Translations under genes and position numbers: made by a program
Notes under the pieces: model-generated
What the model saw: only the letters and a program-made list of their open reading frames with translations
Database searches by the model: none
What the model was told of the DNA's origin: nothing
Shown here: positions 1 through 6,903 of the stretch, piece after piece
Layout: every line of letters starts with the position of its first letter
Numbering within the stretch: the stretch's first letter is position 1
Assembly: GCF_013294025.1 (NCBI RefSeq)
Contig: NZ_JABSNL010000009.1
Coordinates: forward strand, 1-64,000
Origin: Flavobacterium aeripolare
GTDB lineage: Bacteria > Bacteroidota > Bacteroidia > Flavobacteriales > Flavobacteriaceae
Direction: 5' to 3'
DNA: 64,000 nucleotides

Positions 1-96
1 CCAGGATAAACATCTAATTTTAATGGAAAAATTAACAGCATAATTAATAATCGAAATTTAGAATAATACTCTTGTTTTATAGGGGTCAAAACACAG

Positions 97-870
97 ATGA
101 AAGAAATTCATTCTGAATTTCAAAAATATACTTTATTCATAAATCCTTTTTGCAGATTAAAAAGTACATTATTTTCAATTGTAAATGAATTAAAATCATT
201 AGATATTACTGAAATAAAAAGAGTCAATCCAATGACATCTTCAAAAGAAGAAAATGATGAGTATTATGAAAAGTTAAATAAATGGATAGTAAATTTAGAA
301 CGTTCCGTTGCTCTTGGAACAACAATTAGAATGTTATCTCCTGTTTTAGCAGAATCATTTATAAACTTACTTATTTTAATTCTTGCAAAAGACGATTATA
401 AAAAAGACAAAAGATTATATGAAAATTTAATTCGGCAACAAATAGATATTAGGGTCAAAACATTACATTTAAATTGTGATGGATTCAATAAATCTGTAAA
501 TAGTGAAGAAGAATCGTTTAAAAAATTTCATACAATAATGAATAATAGAAATGACTTCCTTCACGGAAATATTGACCCAACACGGTTAATGTTTGAAGAC
601 GTTTACTTTGACTTGGAATACATACCTTTGTTCGATGAAGACGAAGGAATAATAATAAAAACTATGAAAAATTATTTAAAAAATGTTGAACAAAAAACTG
701 CTTTTTCAGATTATAATACTGTTTTAGAATTTATTCAATTCATTTTATCACATTTGAAAGAAAATGAACGTAAATATATTGAGCATTTATTGATGACAAG
801 AATGCCAGGTTATAATCACAATACAAAAGGAGTTGGAATATTATTCAATGTTGGTCTTGCTGAAATATAA
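97..870 (+). CDS. HEPN-motif protein in a cassette-like unit
   Basis: Unrecognised 257-residue protein with no signal peptide and mostly helical composition. The clearest motif is RNDFLHG, with Arg151 and His156, which fits the R-x(4-6)-H signature of HEPN-type ribonucleases found in toxins, Abi and other defence proteins. The family link is inferred from this motif alone. The gene runs toward a 131 bp palindromic repeat that begins 12 bases after its stop, the usual layout of a gene inside an integron cassette. The start is the ATG at 97; there is no recognisable ribosome site. Base composition is very AT-rich. It could equally be an HEPN-like structural protein without nuclease activity. 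Confidence 0.6.
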   Translation: MKEIHSEFQKYTLFINPFCRLKSTLFSIVNELKSLDITEIKRVNPMTSSKEENDEYYEKLNKWIVNLERSVALGTTIRMLSPVLAESFINLLILILAKDDYKKDKRLYENLIRQQIDIRVKTLHLNCDGFNKSVNSEEESFKKFHTIMNNRNDFLHGNIDPTRLMFEDVYFDLEYIPLFDEDEGIIIKTMKNYLKNVEQKTAFSDYNTVLEFIQFILSHLKENERKYIEHLLMTRMPGYNHNTKGVGILFNVGLAEI

Positions 871-881
871 AAAAAAACTAC

Positions 882-1012
882 TGCCAACAGCGGTTTGCAA
901 AAATGGCGAAATATGTGGTAAATTCACGTTTATCTTTCGCAAGAAATTTTATCTTAGCCGAAAATAATCGGTCACGAAGTTCGCCACTTCTGCAAGCCGC
1001 GACACGTTGTGC
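882..1012 (+). repeat. attC-like palindromic repeat, copy 1
   Basis: A 131 bp imperfect palindrome starting TGCCAAC and ending GTTGTGC. GCGGTTTGCA near the left end pairs with TGCAAGCCGC near the right end (one G-T wobble), and the stem continues as ATGGCGAA with TTCGCCA, giving about 21 paired positions with two mismatches. Length and layout resemble long attC recombination sites. The same sequence recurs at 1848 and 3350. Confidence 0.8.
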
Positions 1013-1839
1013 GTCATTTTAAAAAACCGACACCATTGAATAGAACGAATGAAATAATATCAATAAACTCCATTAGTCAAATTCCGACACTCGAAGCAAT
1101 TCGAACAATACCACGTGAGCGCACATTAAAACTCATTTTTGAAAAAGGAGTTGAAAATAAAAGACAAGCAGTAGGACAAAATCTAAAAACTGAACTTGTT
1201 GGCTTTCAAGTTGGAATACATACAATTGAACCAGAAATAAACATATCTAAGCTTATAACCGTCAAAGAAATTGATGACAATAAAGACTTTTTTGAGCAAT
1301 GTGCGAAGGATTACAGACAATTAGGCGAAGAATTACTATATAAGTTGGTAGACAAACTTGACTTGAAATTAAATAAGGACTTTCCAATGGATACGTTTAA
1401 CGAACTTAAACGAGACAATAGGCAAATTGGAAAACTTGAAAATTGGAAATATTTCGTTCACGGATTTCATTGCGGTTTTGAAAACAAGACAACAGGACAA
1501 ATTATAGAAGTCCCTCTTGTATTTGGACAAGAATTTGGAGATTTAGACCCTTACTTTTTCTCAAGATTCGTAAAATCTACACCGAAATACAAACCTCTGC
1601 CAGTTGATATTTTTGAAGAATATGCTGACGGAAAAAGGATAAATGAAAAAATGCTAACACTTGGTAAGTTTGAAAAAATAAGTTCTAATGTTGACAACCA
1701 TTATGGAATTGTGGTTTCTGAAAGACCAAAAGTAGAAATCAAATCCCATTTGGACTTGGAAAAATTGTACAAAGAGCAAAACAAACAAACTGAAAACCCC
1801 AAATTTAATTTTTGGAATTTTATAGGACTGAAAAAATAA
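1009..1839 (+). CDS. Hypothetical cassette-borne protein (possibly DUF6896-like)
   Basis: Unrecognised 276-residue soluble protein. The only start codon near the 5' end is a GTG lying inside the GTTGTGC core of the upstream repeat, so either translation starts in the repeat or an original start was lost on insertion; a TTG at 1036 is an alternative. A central stretch with YFVHGFHCGF, TGQIIEVPLVFG and LDPYFF recalls DUF6896-type proteins, some of which occur beside toxins, but this is from memory and weak. The gene ends 8 bases before the next repeat, so it fills a complete repeat-to-repeat unit. No membrane segment or signal peptide. Confidence 0.6.
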   Translation: MRHFKKPTPLNRTNEIISINSISQIPTLEAIRTIPRERTLKLIFEKGVENKRQAVGQNLKTELVGFQVGIHTIEPEINISKLITVKEIDDNKDFFEQCAKDYRQLGEELLYKLVDKLDLKLNKDFPMDTFNELKRDNRQIGKLENWKYFVHGFHCGFENKTTGQIIEVPLVFGQEFGDLDPYFFSRFVKSTPKYKPLPVDIFEEYADGKRINEKMLTLGKFEKISSNVDNHYGIVVSERPKVEIKSHLDLEKLYKEQNKQTENPKFNFWNFIGLKK

Positions 1840-1847
1840 AAACGAAC

Positions 1848-1978
1848 GCACAACAGCGGTTTGCAAAAATGGCGAAATATGTGGTAAAATCACGTTTATC
1901 TTTCGCAAGAACTTTTATCTTAGCCGAAAAATCTCGGTTACGAAGTTCGCCACTTCTGCAAGCCGCGACACGTAATCT
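1848..1978 (+). repeat. attC-like palindromic repeat, copy 2
   Basis: Nearly identical to the copy at 882, with only a handful of differences over 131 bp. Its left end ACGCACAAC is the exact complement of GTTGTGCGT, which opens the unit at 1006. This is the end-matching expected of a single integron cassette. Its right core reads GTAATCT instead of GTTRRRY, so this copy may no longer recombine. Confidence 0.8.
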
Positions 1979-2027
1979 GCAAATGTGACGTAGAGTCAAG
2001 AATCTAACGCAATTTTATTATAAAAAA

Positions 2028-2270
2028 TGTCCAAAAAAGAAGTATCAAAAAATTGGTTTTGATATTAAACTTTCCATCATTGACCAAATTACAAACTGTC
2101 AGATTTTGGCAAATCACGCTTTCTAATTACATGGAATTTCTCACTCTTCAATTACCTATTGGATGAAAAGATTGCGTACCTTTTGACGAAATTCTGAAAC
2201 AATGAGTAAAGATCAATAACTTAAAAAACTCAAAGAACGTATCAAAGAATAGTTATCGGGAGTAATTTAA
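2028..2270 (+). pseudogene. Decayed IS3-type transposase OrfA fragment
   Basis: Reading the frame from 2028 gives a peptide resembling the small OrfA of IS3-family elements: a helix-turn-helix region (KLSIIDQITN, then LHGIS and SSITYWMK) followed by a charged coil (LKKLKERIKE). It is broken by four in-frame stops before the final one at 2268-2270. No OrfB, terminal inverted repeat or target duplication was found, so this is an old remnant and not an active element. Family assignment rests on the helix-turn-helix and coil pattern. Confidence 0.6.
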
Positions 2271-2334
2271 ACGCTCTACGATGCTTAATAAAGCATACTG
2301 ACGTCATCAGTCGTTATTGGCGTCAAAACACAAG

Positions 2335-2371
2335 AAGGCCCCTTATCAAAATCAATAAGGGGTCTTTATGG
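2335..2371 (-). terminator. Hairpin downstream of the DUF6515-like gene
   Basis: On the minus strand CCCCTTAT, a short loop, then ATAAGGGG form a strong stem about 30 bases past the stop at 2399. The run of T after it is weak. Confidence 0.6.
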
Positions 2372-2398
2372 TTATGAATTAGCAACTTTAATATTAAG

Positions 2399-2965
2399 TT
2401 AATTGGCATCAATATAACCTACCACTTCGTAAGCTCTTGTACCGTTATTTTGAACTTTTTCATAAAGTATGTTAGCATATTCATAATAAGTTTGACCATC
2501 AATCGTCACTTTTTCGTAATCACTCGGAAGCTCGTAAACTATAGTTCCAATCTCTGGATCTACTACTTCATAATCGCTACCGCTCTGGATGTAAAACATT
2601 CCCTGAGACTGAAAATAGTTATGATTTTTGAAATTAACTTTTACAAAATTTTGAGGTAACACACTTATTTTAAAACCTACTTTTGGCATTATATTTACGT
2701 AATGACCTTGTGAATAAGTGTAATACTTATTGTTTGAATAATAGTAATTTTGTCCATTGTATTTGATGTTAGTTTTGTTGGGTAATGTACGCACAGTGGT
2801 TACTTTACTTTTAGGCGTTTTATAAACCACTTTTGATGATGGTACTTTTTTTACCGAAACTTTTTTTGTAACTACAGTTTTGGCATTTCTGTTTTGAGCA
2901 GTTACTTCTGTAATTCCAGAAAGTAGGACGATGCATAATGCGATGGTTTTATAAATATTTTTCAT
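2399..2965 (-). CDS. Secreted DUF6515-like protein
   Basis: Protein of 188 residues with an N-terminal signal peptide (hydrophobic stretch ending TEVTAQ, residues 1-24), a lysine- and valine-rich linker, and a region rich in Tyr, Asn and Gly (for example NGQNYYYSNNKYY and DGQTYYEYANILYE). This matches the repeated Tyr-rich beta pattern of DUF6515-type proteins of Bacteroidota, whose function is unknown. It is probably exported to the periplasm or cell surface. It stands alone, opposite in strand to the flanking cassette-like genes, and is followed by its own terminator, so it does not look like part of a cassette. Confidence 0.65.
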   Translation of the reverse strand: MKNIYKTIALCIVLLSGITEVTAQNRNAKTVVTKKVSVKKVPSSKVVYKTPKSKVTTVRTLPNKTNIKYNGQNYYYSNNKYYTYSQGHYVNIMPKVGFKISVLPQNFVKVNFKNHNYFQSQGMFYIQSGSDYEVVDPEIGTIVYELPSDYEKVTIDGQTYYEYANILYEKVQNNGTRAYEVVGYIDAN

Positions 2966-3349
2966 AATAGTTGAATTTAAATTACTGTTTTTCTAATCAT
3001 TGGGTTAAAGGTATTTTAATTACAGCTGTCTCAAAAAGCAAATAGACGTTATGACTATTTACATCTATAGACAGTTTGATTTCATAGATTAGATTAATTT
3101 TAATAATTATAAAATAGCATAATTATTCAACGGGAAATTATCAGTAGCAATTGTCATGGATGAGAAACTTACAGAAAAAGAAATATGTTGGTGACGAAAT
3201 AACTGAAATTAGAGAGGAAAATTATGAAAACTGTCCAATTTGATATTTAACATCTAAAGAGTCAATTTTAAAAAGTTAAGTAATTAAAAAAATTACTTAA
3301 AAAACAAAAAGTGATGACTTAAAAATTTTAAATTTATATAAAAAAATAA
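2966..3349. other. Intergenic, AT-rich, no feature recognised
   Basis: Region between the DUF6515-like gene and the third palindromic repeat. I see no reading frame longer than about 20 codons with recognisable content, no convincing hairpin and no repeat. It may hold decayed cassette DNA. Confidence 0.5.
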
Positions 3350-3480
3350 TATCAACAGCGGTTTGCATAAATGGCTAAATTTGTGGTAAATTCACGTTTA
3401 TCTTTCGCAATAAATTTTATCTTAGCTAAAAATATTCGGTCACGAAGTTTGCAACTTATTGAAGCCGCGAAACGTTGGTG
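3350..3480 (+). repeat. attC-like palindromic repeat, copy 3
   Basis: More diverged copy of the 131 bp palindrome. It begins TATCAAC, ends GTTGGTG, and keeps the GCGGTTTGCA and AAGCCGC arms. A mismatch in the stem of the other copies has become a T-A pair here, while two other pairs are lost. Sequence just after it (AGTCAAGAATC) also follows copy 2. Confidence 0.75.
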
Positions 3481-3531
3481 GAAAGATCACGAAAAGTCAA
3501 GAATCGAACTCAAATTGAAAAAAAATAGTTT

Positions 3532-3802
3532 ATGAAATATAAAACTGGTTTTAGATTAGACTGGTTTGAAATGATTTTCATTTTAGTAATGATACTAAAA
3601 CAGAATCTCATAACTATCTTGATTCTTTCGATTTAAATCATGACGGAATCTTTAGCGGTAGTGAAATTACACTGCTCAACAAACCGCTTTAAAAAAATAT
3701 TCTTCAGATACAGCGATAGCCTTTGCGCCACTATTTGCAATTCCGTATAGTCTGTTTTACTTCATAATTTTATACATCGGCTTGAAAATTTTTCGGAAAT
3801 AA
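3532..3802 (+). pseudogene. Frameshifted small membrane protein with an EF-hand loop
   Basis: Starting at ATG 3532 the peptide begins MKYKTGFRLDWFEMIF, then the sense frame changes. The next frame reads DSFDLNHDGIFSGSEIT, a good EF-hand calcium loop (D-x-N-x-D-G-x-F-x-x-x-E). A second shift near 3674 leads to QQTALKKYSSDTAIAF and a C-terminal membrane helix ending GLKIFRK before TAA at 3800-3802. Joined, the three pieces give a coherent protein of about 90 residues, so this is a recently broken gene with two indels. It lies directly after the third palindromic repeat, in the position of a cassette gene. Confidence 0.6.
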
Positions 3803-3938
3803 ATTATAAGAAATACTTTTAAATTTCGTTACACTAAATGACCTTAAAGTGGTATGCTGATAAAGGCATTGTTCTATGACAGTTTCCATGCTATCACTCT
3901 ACTGTAAAAGATAAAATAAAACTAAAAACGACATCATT

Positions 3939-4406
3939 ATGAGAGCATCAAAGTTAAAAAAAACCGCTACTATATTAACTTTATTAGTAGTACTACTAGC
4001 TTGTAATGACAACAAAAACAAGCCAAGTAAAAAAGTAGAGCAAGCACCAGCACAGCCTAATAAAGAGTTGGTAAATCGAACGCTGCCTACCGTCAACATA
4101 AAAGAAAATGATATCTTAACATCGCCTGCAATAATTAAAGTAAATTCTCAAGGGCTATGGTTTGCCACCGAAGGATCTCTAGGTTATGTACAATTATTAG
4201 ATGAACAAGGCATCGAAATTGCAACTGGCTTTTTATCTACAAACGAAAATTGGATGACAGATAGTCCCGTAAACTTTACCACTAAACTAACCTTTGATGC
4301 TACAAAAAGTAAGACTGGAACACTTGTAATTCACAATGATCCAGGTTCAGGAGATGGCGATGAAGCTGGAGAGGAAATTAGCTTTACTATTCCTGTAACT
4401 TTTTAA
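3939..4406 (+). CDS. Lipoprotein with Gmad2-type immunoglobulin-like domain
   Basis: A 155-residue lipoprotein. The signal peptide ends in a lipobox with Cys22 (LLVVLLAC). After a Lys/Gln-rich linker, residues 50-155 show the pattern of the Gmad2 immunoglobulin-like domain: SPAIIKVNSQG, GYVQLLDEQGIEIATGFL, NWMTDSPVNFTTKLTF and a final GEEISFTIPV. Such domains are found in secreted and cell-surface proteins of many bacteria, usually without known activity. It is probably anchored to the inner leaflet of the outer membrane. It stands alone between the accessory patch and the hut locus, convergent with the LysR gene. Confidence 0.75.
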   Translation: MRASKLKKTATILTLLVVLLACNDNKNKPSKKVEQAPAQPNKELVNRTLPTVNIKENDILTSPAIIKVNSQGLWFATEGSLGYVQLLDEQGIEIATGFLSTNENWMTDSPVNFTTKLTFDATKSKTGTLVIHNDPGSGDGDEAGEEISFTIPVTF

Positions 4407-4445
4407 CGTTTTGTAGATCAAACTTACTATTATAAATAGCGACAA

Positions 4446-5324
4446 CTATATCAGTTCTAGAAAATCCTTTAAAATAGGGTTGCCATTTTTTTTATTCCAA
4501 ATCACGGATAATTTCGTTTTTTGAGCAATAGTATCTAGTTCGATGAATTTAATTTTGTAACCTGTTTTTATTGCTAATGATTTGGGTACTAATGATACTC
4601 CGAAATTTTTCTCTACTAATTTAAAAATCGAACTAGAATGTATCGTATTATGCGATATCACAGGAGTAAAATTACAATCATCAAAAATTTGCATTACTTT
4701 CTCATAATACGAAGCACTGTATTTAGCATCAAATAGAATAAAAGATTCCTCTTTAAATTGTGCTATATTTTTAAAATTTTTTTCGTTAATTGGGTGATAT
4801 TTTGGTAGAACCAAGCAAAAATTCTCTTCTAATATTGTTTTAATTTCTAAGGCTAAGGGAACTCTTTCTAATCTAACAAATCCTATGTCTAAGGAGAATG
4901 ATAGCAAGTCCTCAATTTGTTTTTGGTTATCGATTTCCTTCAAGTCAAATAAAATATTAGGATTTTTATTTTCGAAAGTTAACAATAGATTCGGAATCAC
5001 ATCCTGCATCGCTGAGCCCACATATCCTATCTTCAACTCCCCTTTTTTTCCATCGTGGATTAGTTTGGCTGTCGCTATTGTATTATTAATGGTTTTCAGC
5101 TGCTGTGCGAATTCCGTTTTTAAATAATCCCCTGCAGTTGTTAGCACTACCTTTCGATTGTGTCTTTCAAATAGCGTTACACCCAGTTCCTCTTCAAGCC
5201 ATTTTATCTGCCTGCTTAAACCTGGTTGCGAAATAAATAATTTCTCGGCCGCTTTTCTAAAATGCAATTCTTCTGCTACAGCTAGAAAATACCGCATATG
5301 CCTTAATTCTATTTGATAACTCAT
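4446..5324 (-). CDS. LysR-family transcriptional regulator, probable hut regulator
   Basis: A 292-residue LysR-type regulator. Residues 5-65 form the winged helix-turn-helix (RHMRYFLAVAEELHF, then FISQPGLSRQIKWLEEELG and VVLTTAG), and about residues 90-290 the periplasmic-binding-protein-like effector domain. It is divergent from hutH with 82 bases between the two starts, the classic arrangement for a LysR protein controlling the facing operon. A role in histidine-dependent control of hut genes is therefore likely, although hut operons in other phyla use HutC or CbrAB-type control. The effector is unknown; urocanate would be a reasonable guess. Confidence 0.85.
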   Translation of the reverse strand: MSYQIELRHMRYFLAVAEELHFRKAAEKLFISQPGLSRQIKWLEEELGVTLFERHNRKVVLTTAGDYLKTEFAQQLKTINNTIATAKLIHDGKKGELKIGYVGSAMQDVIPNLLLTFENKNPNILFDLKEIDNQKQIEDLLSFSLDIGFVRLERVPLALEIKTILEENFCLVLPKYHPINEKNFKNIAQFKEESFILFDAKYSASYYEKVMQIFDDCNFTPVISHNTIHSSSIFKLVEKNFGVSLVPKSLAIKTGYKIKFIELDTIAQKTKLSVIWNKKNGNPILKDFLELI

Positions 5325-5374
5325 AGTTATTAATTAGTGGTTTAATTGATATCATAAAGCATCAAAAGTAATCA

Positions 5375-5382
5375 TAACTTTG
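5375..5382 (+). promoter_or_regulatory. -7 box of the hut operon promoter
   Basis: TAACTTTG fits the Bacteroidota TAnnTTTG -7 element. It lies 24 bases upstream of the hutH ATG at 5407 and inside the hutH/LysR divergent spacer. No good -33 TTG at usual spacing is visible, consistent with a need for an activator. Confidence 0.55.
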
Positions 5383-5406
5383 GTAAAACTAAAATTACAA
5401 CACAAG

Positions 5407-6897
5407 ATGTTCAAATACGGAATAGATACACTAACATTACAGCTCGTTAACCAAATCACTAACGGAACGCTAAAAGCAATTATTAACGATGAAGCCAAGG
5501 CTAAAATTAATTCTTGCCGAAAAAAGGTAGAGACAATTACTAAAAGTGATAAGGTGGTCTACGGTATCAATACTGGTTTTGGTCCCTTGTGTGATGTCCA
5601 AATTACTGTAGACGAAACGAGCTTGTTGCAAAAAAACCTTTTGATTACTCACGCTGTGGGTGTAGGAGAAAATATCGATAAACAGCTCTCTAAAATCATG
5701 ATGATTTGTAAGGTTCACGCACTTTGTCAGGGTTTTTCTGGTGTTCGTTTAGAACTTATTGAACGTATTGTTTATTTTATAGAGAACGGATTGCTTCCCA
5801 CTGTACCTAAGCAAGGATCTGTAGGTGCTTCTGGAGACTTAGCGCCGCTTTCTCACCTATTCTTACCTTTAATTGGCGAAGGTGATTTCTGGATCAATGA
5901 CGAAATATTTCCTGCAAAGGAAGTTTTGAAACAGCATAATATTATCCCTCTTGAGCTTCAAGCTAAAGAAGGTTTGGGTTTAATTAACGGTACCCAATTT
6001 ATACTAGCGCATACGATTACAGGACTTCTTAAAATGGAATATCTATTAGATCTAGCTGATGTAAGTGGTGCCATGAGTATCGAAGGTTATAAAGGAAGTG
6101 CTTCTCCTTTTAGACCTGAATTACACCAAATACGACCATTTAAAGGGAGTATTCATGTAGCAGAAAGAATGCGTATGCTATTTGACGGTTCACAAAATAT
6201 CGCTTCACACGAGAATTGTGAGCGCGTTCAAGATCCTTATTCTATGCGTTGTATTCCGCAGGTTCACGGTGCTTCTAGAAATGCTTTTTACCATCTATTA
6301 GAACTGGCTGAAATCGAAATGAATTCTGTTACAGATAACCCAATCGTGCTAAGCGAAACAGAAGCGATCTCTGGCGGGAATTTTCACGGACAGCCGCTGG
6401 CTATGGCGCTAGATTATTGCTCTATTGCCGCTTCTGAGCTAGGAAACATTGCCGATAGGCGCTGTTATTTATTAATCGAAGGTAAATACGGTTTGCCTCG
6501 TTTATTAACTAAAGCCGGAGGATTGAATTCTGGATTTATGATTCCGCAATATACTACTGCTGCTTTAGTTACAGAAAACAAATCTCTTTGCTTCCCTCCT
6601 TCTGCAGATAGTATTCCTACATCTTTAGGTCAAGAGGATCACGTTTCTATGGGTAGTATTTCTGGTCGAAAGTTAAACCAAATTCTAGAAAATTTAGAGA
6701 AAATACTAGCTATTGAGTTAATGTATGCCGCTCAAGCAATGGAATTTAGGCGTCCGAATAGTTTTTCTAAAATAATCGAAAAAAATCATGCAATCATTAG
6801 AGCTAAAGTTGATAAGCTTGAAGACGATAGATTGTTAAAAGACGATATCTATAACATGATCCAGCTAGTTAAAAACGAAAAATTAATTGTAAAATAA
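5407..6897 (+). CDS. hutH: Histidine ammonia-lyase
   Basis: Deaminates L-histidine to trans-urocanate and ammonia, the first step of histidine degradation, in the cytosol. The self-forming MIO cofactor triad Ala141-Ser142-Gly143 is present in GSVGASGDLAPLSH. Other family landmarks are YGINTGFG near residue 53 and NPIV, SGGNFHG and QEDHVSMG further on. The reading frame could begin at a TTG at 5380, but that codon overlaps the promoter's -7 box. The ATG at 5407 gives MFKYGID and the normal family length (496 residues). It is first in the hutH-hutU-hutI operon, 6 bases ahead of hutU. Confidence 0.95.
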   Translation: MFKYGIDTLTLQLVNQITNGTLKAIINDEAKAKINSCRKKVETITKSDKVVYGINTGFGPLCDVQITVDETSLLQKNLLITHAVGVGENIDKQLSKIMMICKVHALCQGFSGVRLELIERIVYFIENGLLPTVPKQGSVGASGDLAPLSHLFLPLIGEGDFWINDEIFPAKEVLKQHNIIPLELQAKEGLGLINGTQFILAHTITGLLKMEYLLDLADVSGAMSIEGYKGSASPFRPELHQIRPFKGSIHVAERMRMLFDGSQNIASHENCERVQDPYSMRCIPQVHGASRNAFYHLLELAEIEMNSVTDNPIVLSETEAISGGNFHGQPLAMALDYCSIAASELGNIADRRCYLLIEGKYGLPRLLTKAGGLNSGFMIPQYTTAALVTENKSLCFPPSADSIPTSLGQEDHVSMGSISGRKLNQILENLEKILAIELMYAAQAMEFRRPNSFSKIIEKNHAIIRAKVDKLEDDRLLKDDIYNMIQLVKNEKLIVK

Positions 6898-6903
6898 TAC
6901 GCT

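Noticed and set aside
1654..1908. Minus-strand frame overlapping the second cassette gene and repeat
   Set aside because: Antisense to a better supported gene and extends into the palindrome; low-complexity Phe-rich content.
882..3480. The 131 bp palindromes as ends of an insertion sequence
   Set aside because: The repeats are in direct orientation with internal dyad symmetry, carry no transposase between matched inverted ends, and their ends vary with the neighbouring gene.
882..3480. CRISPR array
   Set aside because: Repeats are 131 bp, three in number, and separated by gene-sized DNA of very different lengths.
5380..5406. Longer hutH N-terminus from a TTG
   Set aside because: The TTG lies in the -7 promoter box, and the added nine residues have no family counterpart.
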